DNA from: Nocardioides sp.
Lineage (GTDB): Bacteria; Actinomycetota; Actinomycetes; Propionibacteriales; Nocardioidaceae
NCBI GenBank assembly: GCA_030698375.1
Contig: JAUYLL010000033.1
Coordinates: forward strand, 1-49,350
Direction: 5' to 3'
DNA: 49,350 nt
The translations under genes were made by a program, and so were the position numbers. The notes below the pieces were generated by a model. That model was not told the origin of the DNA and did not search any database. It was given only the letters and a program-made list of their open reading frames with translations. Position 1 is the first letter of the stretch; every line of letters begins with the position of its first letter. Below, piece after piece: positions 1 to 9,269 of this stretch.

Positions 1-138
1 GACGCCGGCATCAGCCCCTACCTAGCCTCCGAATGGGCCGGACACAGCGAAGACGTCGCCCGCCGCTACTACGCCGGCCGCGCCTCCGACACCTACACAA
101 CCGAAGTCAGCAAGCTCACCGCGCGACGAGGTGGCTAG
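1..138 (+). CDS. Tyrosine recombinase/integrase, C-terminal end only
   Basis: The first 45 codons of the window read in frame to a TAG at 136-138. The peptide contains ASEWAGHSEDVARRYYAGRA, which fits the C-terminal part of phage-type tyrosine recombinases: the GH of the H/W box (WAGHS) followed about nine residues later by the candidate nucleophilic Tyr (RRYYAG). The N-terminal and most catalytic residues lie outside the window, so function and intactness cannot be judged. It marks the adjacent block as probably mobile or once mobile. Sixty-three bases separate its stop from the stop of hsdR on the other strand, and I see no att-like tRNA fragment there. Confidence 0.7.
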   Translation, partial: DAGISPYLASEWAGHSEDVARRYYAGRASDTYTTEVSKLTARRGG

Positions 139-201
139 CACGCCTCCTTCCGGCTCACTGCTGCCTGCGATGACCCTCAGCGTGCTCGGAGCGGGGCGGA
201 A

Positions 202-3200
202 TCAGCTGGAGTCGACCGCCAGGTTCTCGTGCACGAGCTCGCCGAGCAGCTGCACGAGCCGCACCTTCACTCGGTCGTCGGTGAAGAAGTAGTCGGCCAT
301 CTTGTGGTGACTGGTCTGGTTGCCGAGCACGGCACCGGTCACGGCGTCCGACAGGTCCGGGGACTCGACGAACTGCTTCTTGGTGTTGGCGCCGGCCTGA
401 GCGCGGATGGTCGCGTCGTCCATGAGGACGGTGACGAGCCCCTCGACCCAGGACTGTTGCTCGGCTGGGGTGAAGTCCTCACCGGCGAAGAGGTCGTTGA
501 TCTTGGCGAGCACCTCGGCCAGCCGCACCATGTGTGGGTCGTGTGCGGCACCGGTTCCGGTGGCCGCGACCGGCTTCAAGCCAATTGGCTCGCCGTCGCC
601 GAGGTCGAGCTGGTGGTCGCCCGAACGGGCGTGCTTGATGTGGGTCAGCTCGACGGTCGAGAAGTCGACCTGGTCGGCGCCGGCCCGTCCGGTCAGTCGT
701 CCCGCGAGGAGGCGGAGGAAGAGCGAGCGCTTCTCAAGGTCGGTGTCGGCGTAGTTCACGATCTGGGAGAGGAAGTCGTAGAGGCGCACGAACGAACCGA
801 CGTCCTTGCGGAACAGGTCCAGCTCCTCGACTGTCGAGTTGTCGCCGTCAGCCACCGCCGCGGCGTAGCGGCTGTTGAAGCGACCTGCGGCTGCCTTGAG
901 CGGAGCCGAGATGGCGCCGTGCTTCTCGGCGAGGTACGCGGTCACGAATGCCTCGACCTCGGCCTCGGTGTAGATCCCGGCGGCGTCCAACTTGGCCTGG
1001 AGGTCGTGGACGATGTCGGGATCGGTCGCGCCCTCGATGGTCGCCTCGCGGTAGTAGGGCTTGAACGAGCCGAGGATCTCTGCCGGGTCGTTGACGAAGT
1101 CCAGGACGTACGTCGTGTCCTTGCCGCCGGCCGGGTACGTCCGGTTGAGCCGCGACAACGTCTGGACCGCGGTCACCCCGGAAAGCCGCTTGTCGACATA
1201 CATCGCACACAACAACGGCTGGTCGAAACCGGTCTGGTACTTGTTCGCGACGATTAAGACCTGGAAGTCGTCGGTTCCGAACGCCACCGGCAGCGAGCGC
1301 CCGCGCAGACCACGATTGAGGTTGGACTCGGTGTAAGGGGCTTGGACTCCGGCGAAGGCCACGCCCAGCACTTGTTCTTCACGCAACGAGCCGGAGAAGG
1401 CCACGAGGGTGGCGAGGTGGTAGCCGCGCTTGCTGATGTAGGCGTCGATCGCCTCCTTGTAGCGCACCGCATGCTCACGCGAGGAAGTCACGACCATCGC
1501 CTTGGCGTGCCCATCGAGCAGGTGCCGCACGTTGGCGCGATAGTGCTCGACGATGATCTGCACCTTCTGGGCGATGTTCGTCGGGTGCAGCGAGACCCAC
1601 CGCATCAACCCCTTGGTGGCCTCGGCCTCGTCGACCAGCCGCACCTCCTCGAGGTGACGCTTGGACTTCTCGGCGATCTGGAACGCGGTGTCGTAGGTCG
1701 TGTAGTTGCGCAACACATCGAGGATGTAGCCCTCCTCGATCGCCTGCTGCATCGAGTACACGTGGAAGGGCCGCGGTACGCCGTCCGCGTCGGGTCGGCC
1801 GAACAACCCCAGGGTCTTGTTCTTCGGGGTAGCGGTGAACGCGAAGAACGACAGGTTCGGCGACGAGGCCCGGGCCTCCATCTCGGCGGCCAGCACCGCC
1901 TCGGTGTCGATCTCGCCGCCGTCGTCGAGGTCAGCGAGTTCCTCGGCGGTCAGCACCGCGCGCAGCTGCTGGGACGTGCGACCCGTCTGCGAGGAGTGGG
2001 CCTCGTCAGCGATGATCGCGAACCGCTTGCCCGCCAGGCCCTCGGTCTCCCGGATCGCCTTGAGGGCGAAGGGGAAGGTCTGCATCGTCACGATGACGAT
2101 CAGCTTGCCGGCCAACAGTTCGGCGGCGAGCAGTTTCGATTTGGAGCCGGTGCCGGCGTTGCGGACCTCGTCGGCGTTGATCGTCGCGACGGTCCCGTCC
2201 ACGCCTTCGATCTGTTTGATCGCCTTCTGCAACTGATCGTCGAGCACGGTGCGGTCGGTGACGACGATGACCGTGTCGAACACCTTCCTGTTCTCGGCAT
2301 CGAACAGCGTCGCCAGTCCGTGCGCGGCCCAGGAGATGGAGTTTGTCTTGCCGGAGCCGGCCGAGTGCATCGCAAGGTAGCGATGCCCAGGGCCTTCGTC
2401 GCTGACCTTCTCCAGCAGGGAGGTGACCAGCTCCCACTGGTGGTATCTGGGGAAGAGCAGCGTTGTCTTCTTCGACGCCTCGCCCGTGATCGGGTCGATG
2501 TCGGTCCGGGTCTCCAGGTGCAGGAGCTTGCCGAGGATGTGCAGCCAGGCGTCGCGCTGCAGCACGCGCTCCCACAGGTACGACGTCGCGGCACCATGCG
2601 GGTTGACCGGATTGCCCGACCCGCCGTCGTTGCCGGTGTTGAACGGCAAGAAGTGCGTGGCCTTCCCCGCCAGCCGGGTGGTCATCGCCACCTCGTCGTT
2701 GGAGACCGCGAAGTGCACCAGACACCGGTTGCCGAACCCCAGCAGCGGCTCGCCCTGCGGAAGCCGGTCGGTGCGGTACTGCGCCTTCGCGAGCTCGATC
2801 GACTGCGCGTTCTCCGTCTTCAGCTCGAGGGTGGCCACAGGCAATCCGTTCACGAACAGCACCAGGTCGATCGACCCCTTGTGCTCACCCGAGTAGTAGA
2901 CCTGCCGCATCACCCGCACCCGTACGGCGTCGTAGCGCGCCCTCGCTGAGGCGTTCAACGCGGTCGCCGGCTTGAACTCGCACATCGAGAACTTCGCCGG
3001 CGTCTTCTTGAAGCCCTTGCGGAGCACCGCCAGCGTGCCGCCCCCAGCCTCCAACGGCAGGTCGAGGGTCTTCACCAGCCGGTCGAGCAGCTGCTCCTTC
3101 GCCCGGTCCTGCTCGGCGACACTCATGGTCGGCTTGACGACCTTCGCCCACTCCTCCGGCTGCGTCGTCGACAACCACGCGAACACGTCCTCATGGAACA

Positions 3201-3309
3201 ACGCGCGCGCCTTGTCGTACCCGCCACCCGGCGGCGAGTACAGCCAGCCGTGGGCCGCCAAGTGAGCACAGATCTCGTCCTCGAACGCCCGCTCGTGCTC
3301 CACCGCCAT
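202..3309 (-). CDS. hsdR: Type I restriction enzyme, R (motor/nuclease) subunit HsdR
   Basis: ATP-driven translocase and endonuclease subunit of a type I restriction-modification complex; with HsdM and HsdS it cleaves DNA unmodified at the recognition site. About 1035 residues, a normal family length. The N-terminal PD-(D/E)xK nuclease is visible as IDLVLF...ATLELK (Asp148, Glu162, Lys164). The SF2 motor shows Walker A HSAGSGKT (about 315-322), DEAH (about 435-438), motif III FTATP and motif VI QTLSRLNRTYP. I chose the ATG at 3309 (MAVEHERAFEDE) because the upstream in-frame extension is low-complexity and not family-like; no strong Shine-Dalgarno precedes it. It is the last gene of the minus-strand defence block, separated from HsdS by a DUF3800 gene. 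All motifs look intact. Confidence 0.93.
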   Translation of the reverse strand: MAVEHERAFEDEICAHLAAHGWLYSPPGGGYDKARALFHEDVFAWLSTTQPEEWAKVVKPTMSVAEQDRAKEQLLDRLVKTLDLPLEAGGGTLAVLRKGFKKTPAKFSMCEFKPATALNASARARYDAVRVRVMRQVYYSGEHKGSIDLVLFVNGLPVATLELKTENAQSIELAKAQYRTDRLPQGEPLLGFGNRCLVHFAVSNDEVAMTTRLAGKATHFLPFNTGNDGGSGNPVNPHGAATSYLWERVLQRDAWLHILGKLLHLETRTDIDPITGEASKKTTLLFPRYHQWELVTSLLEKVSDEGPGHRYLAMHSAGSGKTNSISWAAHGLATLFDAENRKVFDTVIVVTDRTVLDDQLQKAIKQIEGVDGTVATINADEVRNAGTGSKSKLLAAELLAGKLIVIVTMQTFPFALKAIRETEGLAGKRFAIIADEAHSSQTGRTSQQLRAVLTAEELADLDDGGEIDTEAVLAAEMEARASSPNLSFFAFTATPKNKTLGLFGRPDADGVPRPFHVYSMQQAIEEGYILDVLRNYTTYDTAFQIAEKSKRHLEEVRLVDEAEATKGLMRWVSLHPTNIAQKVQIIVEHYRANVRHLLDGHAKAMVVTSSREHAVRYKEAIDAYISKRGYHLATLVAFSGSLREEQVLGVAFAGVQAPYTESNLNRGLRGRSLPVAFGTDDFQVLIVANKYQTGFDQPLLCAMYVDKRLSGVTAVQTLSRLNRTYPAGGKDTTYVLDFVNDPAEILGSFKPYYREATIEGATDPDIVHDLQAKLDAAGIYTEAEVEAFVTAYLAEKHGAISAPLKAAAGRFNSRYAAAVADGDNSTVEELDLFRKDVGSFVRLYDFLSQIVNYADTDLEKRSLFLRLLAGRLTGRAGADQVDFSTVELTHIKHARSGDHQLDLGDGEPIGLKPVAATGTGAAHDPHMVRLAEVLAKINDLFAGEDFTPAEQQSWVEGLVTVLMDDATIRAQAGANTKKQFVESPDLSDAVTGAVLGNQTSHHKMADYFFTDDRVKVRLVQLLGELVHENLAVDSS

Positions 3310-3460
3310 GACGGCCAAGTTAGGCCATAACCGTCGACCGCAGGCAGGGAACAGGGGAGGCGGCGTGGTGGATCTCGCAGGCAATACTCGACACAGTGTC
3401 GGGGGTACGGGCTACAGTGGAAAACGCAGGCCGCAGCCACGCTGCCGCCCGCATGGCCTT

Positions 3461-3484
3461 CAGCCCCACGCTTGCGTGGGGCTG
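3461..3484. terminator. Inverted repeat between DUF3800 gene and hsdR
   Basis: CAGCCCCACG and CGTGGGGCTG form a perfect 10-bp stem with loop CTTG, eight bases beyond the DUF3800 stop. It looks like a transcription terminator or attenuator for the minus-strand block, but no T-tract follows, so partial read-through into hsdR (start 3309) is possible. Confidence 0.45.
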
Positions 3485-3491
3485 TTGTGCG

Positions 3492-4208
3492 TCAGGGCCA
3501 CTGCCCCGGCTCGAAGAGCTTCCCGGACTCCTCGAGCTTCCGCCACATACGATCCATGATCTTCTGCGCTCGAGGGTCGGTCTCTTCCACTGTCCGGTAG
3601 CGGCGGTAGGTGAAGGCGAGCATGTCCGCGGCCTGCAACATCCGGGAGTGGTGACTCGGGGCGAAGTGGACGGTGTCCAGGAGTGAGCTCAATGTCGTGT
3701 GCATGTAGACCCCGGGCGTGCCTTCGGTCTGGTACGTCGCGAAGCGCTCACGGTGCCGCTCACGGTCACCGCGCTCGTCGGCGATGACCAGAGCGTAGGT
3801 CTGACGCCGCTCGGCGAGCTTGTTCACCCGTTGGAGGACGTGCTGGAAGCAGATCTGCTCGGCGGGGAACCGCACCGGATAGTTGCGGTGCTCCTGCCGG
3901 GCCACGAGACGTCGCTCGCTAACGGATCGCAGCAGCAACGTGACGTCGGCATCGAGTACCGCGTCAATGACTCTTTCGTGAATGCCAGCACGGGCTCGAT
4001 GGCCGACGATCTTCCAACTCTCCTTGCCGTGAAAGAGCGGGTGGCCGTGGATTTCGGTAGTCGCGGGAATGCCGAAGTCGACGCTGGCTTGACGGACGAC
4101 CGCGTTGAGCCGATCAGTGAGTTCCTTCGTCGCGTCCTCGTCTGCGACCACTGCAGCGAAGCAGCGGAAGTCCCCGTGATCAGATTCGTCGACATAGGCC
4201 AGCAGCAC
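3492..4208 (-). CDS. DUF3800 family protein (RNase H-fold, island-associated)
   Basis: A 238-residue protein starting with the family's hallmark LLAYVDESDHGDF, i.e. the acidic DES motif of DUF3800, followed by EIHGHPLFHGKE, a strand VIADE and a C-terminal LQAADMLAF helix that matches the family QxAD signature. DUF3800 proteins are predicted to have an RNase H-like nuclease fold and occur often in mobile and defence loci; no reaction is established. I chose the GTG at 4208 because it sits immediately before the conserved first strand; a longer open frame upstream to 4637 overlaps hsdS in another frame and is rejected. It lies between hsdS (60 bases upstream) and hsdR in the same direction, so it may be an accessory part of this restriction locus. 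Confidence 0.75.
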   Translation of the reverse strand: MLLAYVDESDHGDFRCFAAVVADEDATKELTDRLNAVVRQASVDFGIPATTEIHGHPLFHGKESWKIVGHRARAGIHERVIDAVLDADVTLLLRSVSERRLVARQEHRNYPVRFPAEQICFQHVLQRVNKLAERRQTYALVIADERGDRERHRERFATYQTEGTPGVYMHTTLSSLLDTVHFAPSHHSRMLQAADMLAFTYRRYRTVEETDPRAQKIMDRMWRKLEESGKLFEPGQWP

Positions 4209-4267
4209 GCCACGAGTGTCGCAAGGCGTGCCGACAGATGGTGCCCGCTTTTGCCCGGCCCGGGATG

Positions 4268-5512
4268 TCAACCGCCGTTGCGAACTTCGATCTGTCCCGT
4301 TACCGCTGCGGTTATCAGAGCTGTCCGACGCTCTTTGGACAGCTCGATGAACCGTTCGGTCCTTGCGATCAGGGCGTCGATCTTCGCGGTCTGCTCGTCG
4401 AGATAACCCGCAGTTCGCCGCTGCTCCTCGATCGGTGGGCAGCTGACGGGAAGGTTGCCGAGTGTCCATTTGTTCGTCGACGCGAGGTTGGTGGTCTTTC
4501 TCGCGGTCGTGCGGAAGTACCGGCGTGAAGTGCCGCCGTCGAGCCAGTAGACAAGGAACTCGGGACTCAAACGCGTACCGGGTCGGACCGCGAAAACGTG
4601 ATTCTGGTGGAGCATCGGCTCGATCCCTCCGCTCCACAATGCACCGCGTCCAAGCTTGTCGATGTCACCCCCCTCGGTCATCAGCACATCACCAGCGCGG
4701 AGGAGTGACGCTGAAGCCGCTGTGGCTGAAATCCGCACAGTTGCGACCATGCTGAGGTCCACGTATCCAACCTGGACGTTCGCGACGCGCAGGTAAGGCC
4801 ATTCGGGGTCCTCCGGGTCACCGACACCGCTCAACGTCACGCCTGACTGCACTGCCGCGAGACGCTTCAGAGGCACCAGATCGTCACCCACTTGTTCGAG
4901 GGCCGCGTTGATCGTGGCCGCTCGTCGCTCGCGGAGGGCCGCGATCAACCGCTCCTGTTTGGAAATGAGCGTGTCGATCTGAGCGGTCTCCCGGTCGAGG
5001 TAGTCCGCAATTGCCCGCTGCTCCTCGACGGGGGGCAGCAGGATCGGCATCCTCCGGAACTCGTCGTTATCGATCTCGGCCTGACCGACTCGCACGCCCC
5101 GGGAGAGGAGGGCGTACCCATTGGTGTAAACGGTCGAGCGCAAGAGCCAGTTGAGGTATCGCTCGTCCTCAGAGTGGCGGGGTGCGAAGCAGATGTAGTG
5201 ACCGGACACGATGCCACGAAGCGATGAAATCCCGACCGCCCCCTGCCATGCCTTCATTCGGTTGGCGACCAACCACCCAGGGTGGACCAGTTGATAAATG
5301 GCCCGGTTCTCCGCAGTCCTGTTGATGTTTTCACGAGAGTCCTTGGCCACTACCCCGAATTCACGGAAGACCGAGAGCATCCGCTCCTCGGGATGTTCGA
5401 CGTCCTTGATCCGTTCGAACATCGACCACAGTGGCTTCATTCTCCACTCGCGTGGTACCTGCCCCAGCCAAGAAACTCCAGACTCGTGCAGGTCATTGCG
5501 CGCAAACCTCAC
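4268..5512 (-). CDS. hsdS: Type I restriction-modification specificity subunit HsdS
   Basis: Recognises the bipartite DNA target of the type I enzyme. The 414-residue protein has the classic two-fold layout: target recognition domain 1, a central conserved helix starting LPPVEEQRAIADYLDRETAQ (about 160-180), target recognition domain 2, and a second conserved repeat CPPIEEQRRTAGYLDEQTAK (about 358-378). Each repeat is followed by a long helical spacer (ISKQERLIAALRERR and IARTERFIELSKERR). The GTG start at 5512 overlaps the TGA of hsdM in a GTGA junction, which implies translational coupling. The two recognition halves are unlike each other, as expected for an asymmetric target; the site itself cannot be read from sequence. 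Confidence 0.93.
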   Translation of the reverse strand: MRFARNDLHESGVSWLGQVPREWRMKPLWSMFERIKDVEHPEERMLSVFREFGVVAKDSRENINRTAENRAIYQLVHPGWLVANRMKAWQGAVGISSLRGIVSGHYICFAPRHSEDERYLNWLLRSTVYTNGYALLSRGVRVGQAEIDNDEFRRMPILLPPVEEQRAIADYLDRETAQIDTLISKQERLIAALRERRAATINAALEQVGDDLVPLKRLAAVQSGVTLSGVGDPEDPEWPYLRVANVQVGYVDLSMVATVRISATAASASLLRAGDVLMTEGGDIDKLGRGALWSGGIEPMLHQNHVFAVRPGTRLSPEFLVYWLDGGTSRRYFRTTARKTTNLASTNKWTLGNLPVSCPPIEEQRRTAGYLDEQTAKIDALIARTERFIELSKERRTALITAAVTGQIEVRNGG

Positions 5513-7266
5513 TTCTCGACCTCGCGCAGCAGGTCCAGAATCTCAGCGACCAATGTGTTTAGATCGGCGTCGATCTCCTCGAGTGGTCGAGGCGGGACGT
5601 ACTTGTAGAAGTGCCGGGTGAACGGGATCTCGTAGCCGACCTTGGTCTTCTTCTCGTCCACCCAGGCGTCGGGCACGTGCGGCAACACCTCCGCGTCCAC
5701 GTATGCCTTGATCGTGTCGACCGCACCGTCAACTCCGCGGTCGTTGTCGGCGTAGGTGAAGGGGATGTTCTCGGTGTCGCGGAGCTTGGGGTCGGGCTTC
5801 GGGTTGCCCCTGCGGTCACGGACTGTTTCGCCGGCCTTGTCGAGCAGCGGCCGCTCAACGGTGATGGTCCAATAGCCGAAGGCATCGGTCGGGAAGATCT
5901 TCGAGTGCTCGGTCTCGTCGTATGAGGCGTAGAGCTTGAGGATCTGGTCGCGGTCTCCGGTGGAGAGCTCGCGGGACTTGTTGCCGAGGTTCTTGCGCAT
6001 CTTGGTGAAGAATCCGGTGCCATCGATGAGCTGCACCTTGCCGATCCGCTCCGCGGGCTTCGCGTTGTCGAGGATCCACACGTAGGTGGCGATGCCGGTG
6101 TTGTAGAACATGTTGGTGGGCAGCGCGACGATGGCGTCGACCAGGTCGTGCTCGAGCAGCCAGCGGCGGACCTGTGACGGGCCGGACTCGGCCGCTCCGG
6201 TGAAGAGCGGGGAGCCGTTAAGGACGATGGCGGCGCGTCCGCCCCCGTCGTGGACCGGTCGCATCTTCGTGGCGAGGTGCTGGAGGAACAGCATCTGCCC
6301 GTCGCTGATCGACGGCAGCCCACCGGGGAAGCGGGAGTGCTCACCGGCGCGGGCGACCTCGTCCTTGACCGCCTTTTCCGATGCCTTCCAGTCGACGCCG
6401 TAGGGCGGATTGGATAAGCAGTAGTCGAAGGTGGTGCCGCCGAATTTGTCCTCGGCGAGGGTGTCGCCGAGTTGGATGTTCGTGGCGTCCTGGCCCTTGG
6501 CGATCATGTCGGACTTGCAGATCGCGTACGACTGGTCGTTGATCTCCTGGCCGTAGAGCCTCAACCGGGCGTCAGGGTTGAGGCCTGGGCGCTCGGGGGT
6601 GCCGACCAGATGCTCCTCGGCGACCGACAACATGCCGCCCGTGCCGGCCGTGGGGTCGTAGACGGTGCGGACCACGCCCTTCTCCGACAGACCCTGATCG
6701 TCCCCGGCGAAGAGCAGGTCGACCATCAGCCGGATGGCGTCGCGCGGCGTGAAGTGCTCGCCCGCGGTCTCGTTGGAGGCCTCCGCGAACTTGCGGATGA
6801 GTTCCTCGAACAGGTCGCCCATCTCGGCGTTGCTGACCGCATCGGGGTGCAGGTCGACCTCGGCGAACTTCTGCACCACGATCAGCAGGCGGTTCTTCTC
6901 GGCCAGGGTGGCGATCTGGTTGTCGAACCTGAAGCGCTCGAAGACGTCGATGTTCTTGGAGAAACCGGCCAGATAGTCAGTCAGGTTGGCGGCGAGACCG
7001 TCTGGGTCACCGACCAACCTGGCGAAGTCCCAGGGGCTGGTGTTGTAGAACCCGAGGCCGGTCGCCTGCTTGATCCTGACGTCGCGCAGCTCCTCGCGCG
7101 TTTCGGCAGCCGCGATCTCACGGACCCGGTCCCGGGTGGGCTCGAGGACGCAGTCCAGCCGGCGCAGGATCGTCATCGGGAGGATCACGTCGCCGTACTG
7201 GTGAGGCTTGTACACGCCGCGGAGCTGGTCAGCGATCGACCAGACAAAGTTCCCGAGCTTGCTCAA
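5509..7266 (-). CDS. hsdM: Type I restriction-modification adenine methyltransferase HsdM
   Basis: N6-adenine DNA methyltransferase of the type I system. Visible motifs are the SAM-binding motif I DPTAGTGGM (about 204-212) and the catalytic motif IV NPPY (about 286-289); the N-terminal HsdM helical domain is present (WSIADQLRGVYKPHQYGDVI). I chose the TTG at 7266 (LSKLGNFVWSIADQ) because homologues begin at this point and AGGGA lies ten bases upstream; the ATG at 7335 adds 23 non-family residues. That gives about 585 residues. The stop overlaps the hsdS start. A 192-base gap and a hairpin separate it from the nucleotidyltransferase gene upstream, so it may have its own promoter. Confidence 0.92.
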   Translation of the reverse strand: MSKLGNFVWSIADQLRGVYKPHQYGDVILPMTILRRLDCVLEPTRDRVREIAAAETREELRDVRIKQATGLGFYNTSPWDFARLVGDPDGLAANLTDYLAGFSKNIDVFERFRFDNQIATLAEKNRLLIVVQKFAEVDLHPDAVSNAEMGDLFEELIRKFAEASNETAGEHFTPRDAIRLMVDLLFAGDDQGLSEKGVVRTVYDPTAGTGGMLSVAEEHLVGTPERPGLNPDARLRLYGQEINDQSYAICKSDMIAKGQDATNIQLGDTLAEDKFGGTTFDYCLSNPPYGVDWKASEKAVKDEVARAGEHSRFPGGLPSISDGQMLFLQHLATKMRPVHDGGGRAAIVLNGSPLFTGAAESGPSQVRRWLLEHDLVDAIVALPTNMFYNTGIATYVWILDNAKPAERIGKVQLIDGTGFFTKMRKNLGNKSRELSTGDRDQILKLYASYDETEHSKIFPTDAFGYWTITVERPLLDKAGETVRDRRGNPKPDPKLRDTENIPFTYADNDRGVDGAVDTIKAYVDAEVLPHVPDAWVDEKKTKVGYEIPFTRHFYKYVPPRPLEEIDADLNTLVAEILDLLREVEK

Positions 7267-7415
7267 ACCTGGTCCGTCCCTGAGTCGTCGTCGGCAGTGC
7301 TGACTGGGCCATCCTGCCAGCGCCCGATCTTGCACTCCCGCGACGTCCCCGCAGGCAGCATCAACCCGCCCACTAAGACACAGTGCTGAGAATCCTCAGA
7401 AGCGAGGGCGTGGTC

Positions 7416-7442
7416 ATCAAGCCTCCCGGCGTGAGGCCTGAT
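7416..7442 (-). terminator. Hairpin downstream of the second nucleotidyltransferase gene
   Basis: On the minus strand AUCAGGCCUC and GAGGCUUGAU form a continuous 10-bp stem (one G-U pair) with a 7-base loop, 17 bases after the stop at 7459. On the plus strand the same site would carry an A-C mismatch, so it is built to fold in the minus-strand transcript. No T-run follows. A second small hairpin, CTGAG-AATC-CTCAG, is at 7386-7399. Together they probably separate the CBASS-like genes from hsdM. Confidence 0.5.
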
Positions 7443-7458
7443 GAGAACCTGCCATCGC

Positions 7459-8331
7459 CTAGTTGGTGGGGAACGCATCGCCGAGGATGATCTTCCACAG
7501 TCGCTTTGCCTCAACATGGTCGCCTGCGGCCTCCGCAGCCTGGGCCTTCTTGGCACGCTCGCCAGCGGATCGGAGTGCGTCCTGAAGGTCTTGTCGGCCG
7601 TACCAACTCAAGTACGACGTCAGCGAACCGGATTGCTCGCCAGGATCACCGACATCGAGCCGGTTGGGCGCCCACTCAAAGAAGCTCGCTAGGCCACTCG
7701 GCCTACCGCTTCCCAGCGTCTTGAACATCGAGGCAGCCACAGTCTCGAGGTGGAAGGACTGCATCCGCTTGGAATGAGCCCCGTTCCACTGCTTGAGCAT
7801 CCGAATTAGTGGCGCAAGATTGTAGCCGAGTTCGGCATTCTTGGAAGCGAACCACTTATTGGCGACAGTCGGCGCTGTATTGATCCACCCACCGTCTCCC
7901 TTGGGAAGGCCATAGACATCGTTACCGTGCGAGAAGACCGGAGCGACATCGACGTGACCGCCGTTAGCAAAGAAGATACGAACGGCCTGCCCACGAGCAC
8001 CAACCTGGGCCGTCGACAGGCCGGCATACGCGCTGCGAATTCGGTACAGGAACGCCTGCGAGTCGTACCGATAGTTGTTCCATGCGTTGCCCGAGTTGGA
8101 GAACACAGCCAAGACGTCGACATCGCTGATGGGGCGCACGATCGTTCCCTTTGCCGCCGATCCCATGAGGATCGCGCTTGAGAACGGGAGGTCTGAAGTA
8201 CTAGGGAAGCTCGCTGTCAAATTCTCAACCACGCGGTTCTTTCGAGCCTGAATGATCGAGGTCTTTTGATAGTCAGTCACCGAGATGTCCTCTAGGAACT
8301 TCGCCATCGCCTGCGTCGTGGTCAACGTCAT
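7459..8331 (-). CDS. CD-NTase-like nucleotidyltransferase (SMODS type), first of two
   Basis: A 290-residue Pol-beta-fold nucleotidyltransferase of the kind that makes cyclic oligonucleotide signals in CBASS anti-phage systems. It shows the GS motif in LMGSAAKGTIVRPISDVDVL (Gly57, Ser58), metal-binding Asp70 and Asp72, and a third acidic residue in HVDVAP (Asp128). The second half carries the helical OAS1-C-like features IRMLKQWN and SFHLETVA. This length and the second domain argue against a short MNT-type antitoxin. The ATG at 8331 overlaps the stop of the S-4TM gene (ATGA), so the two are translated together. The nucleotide product is unknown. Codon use is more A/T-rich than in the core genes, consistent with transfer. 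Confidence 0.82.
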   Translation of the reverse strand: MTLTTTQAMAKFLEDISVTDYQKTSIIQARKNRVVENLTASFPSTSDLPFSSAILMGSAAKGTIVRPISDVDVLAVFSNSGNAWNNYRYDSQAFLYRIRSAYAGLSTAQVGARGQAVRIFFANGGHVDVAPVFSHGNDVYGLPKGDGGWINTAPTVANKWFASKNAELGYNLAPLIRMLKQWNGAHSKRMQSFHLETVAASMFKTLGSGRPSGLASFFEWAPNRLDVGDPGEQSGSLTSYLSWYGRQDLQDALRSAGERAKKAQAAEAAGDHVEAKRLWKIILGDAFPTN

Positions 8332-9269
8332 TGCCCAGCCTCTTCCGCCTTGTCGCTGAGCTGCCTTGCAGCAGAGTGCATCGCGCGCTCGTTGGCCCTC
8401 CGCTTGATCTTGTAGATGAAGTCGGGCACTTCAGGAGTTGCCAAGCGGAGACCGTGAAGCTGTTCCTGCCAGACGAGAAGGTCGCCAGGTTCAACCGGGT
8501 CTCCAATGCCCTGTAGGCGCTCTTGGATGGATCGAGCGAGGTCTCCACGATCTTGCGCAGCCCGCCAAATGCTGATCACGTACTGCACGATGTCGAGGAA
8601 GGCGGGCAAGAGCGGGAGCAGCACACCAGCGAAGAAGGTCAGCAGCGCCATCTCAACGAGCACACTCGCGATGATGAGACCGATGGCCCAAACTACAGTT
8701 GCCACTCCCCAGGCGATCGCGGTTGTGCGCAGAAGGCGGTCCGCATAGGAAGCGTTTGCGCGTTGCGAGATCGCCACTGAAACCACGCCCGAGTCGGAAT
8801 CACTCATCGGGTACCACCCGAATAGGTCTTCCTTCCCCGCAACCGCCTCAAGTTGCTCCTCAGGGCCTGCAACCATCGCGATGCTCTCCAGCGATGGGAG
8901 GGTTGAGCGCTCGATACTTTGCGGCATCCCGAAGACCAAGAAGTCAAACTGTTCCTGAGTTGCCGCGGCCTTGGCGGTCGTCGACGCCTGAATCAGCACG
9001 AGGATCGTGCGGCCAAGGAAGAGCCAGAGTCCGGCCACTGCACCTGACCAAACAGCGAGTTCGGGGTTCATGACCGAGACCACCGGCGCCGCCAGCCCAA
9101 TCACAATCATTCCGAAGCAGCGAAGTCCGAGCCATCGCTTCGCCTTGCGGTAGAGCCGCCTCTGGGCGATCAGGAGTCTTAGCGAGTCAAGTTCATCTTG
9201 CTTAGCCTTCATCTCGCTACTGGACGGTGGCATGTATTCGGGTGCGGGCGTCATTTGCGGTCCCCTCAC
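8328..9269 (-). CDS. S-4TM family putative pore-forming effector (SLATT-type)
   Basis: A 313-residue membrane protein with two hydrophobic pairs at about 50-67/71-92 and 182-204/207-236, separated by a soluble stretch. The leading segment LIAQRRLYRKAKRW and the post-TM2 segment TQEQFDFLVFGMP fit the S-4TM branch of SLATT effectors, which sit beside CD-NTases and are predicted to open the inner membrane when a nucleotide signal binds. The GTG at 9269 overlaps the upstream nucleotidyltransferase stop (GTGA); an in-frame ATG at 9254 (MTPAPEYMPP) is an alternative start. Its place between two nucleotidyltransferases makes it the likely killing component of the module. Pore formation is inferred from the family, not visible in the sequence. 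Confidence 0.82.
   Translation of the reverse strand: MRGPQMTPAPEYMPPSSSEMKAKQDELDSLRLLIAQRRLYRKAKRWLGLRCFGMIVIGLAAPVVSVMNPELAVWSGAVAGLWLFLGRTILVLIQASTTAKAAATQEQFDFLVFGMPQSIERSTLPSLESIAMVAGPEEQLEAVAGKEDLFGWYPMSDSDSGVVSVAISQRANASYADRLLRTTAIAWGVATVVWAIGLIIASVLVEMALLTFFAGVLLPLLPAFLDIVQYVISIWRAAQDRGDLARSIQERLQGIGDPVEPGDLLVWQEQLHGLRLATPEVPDFIYKIKRRANERAMHSAARQLSDKAEEAGQ

Noticed and set aside
1342-2949. Long plus-strand open frame opposite hsdR
   Set aside because: High-GC antisense shadow; the minus-strand frame contains all HsdR motifs and the plus frame has none.
7459-8331. MNT/HEPN-type toxin-antitoxin for the nucleotidyltransferase
   Set aside because: The protein is 290 residues with an OAS1-C-like second half, far longer than MNT antitoxins, and no HEPN partner is adjacent.
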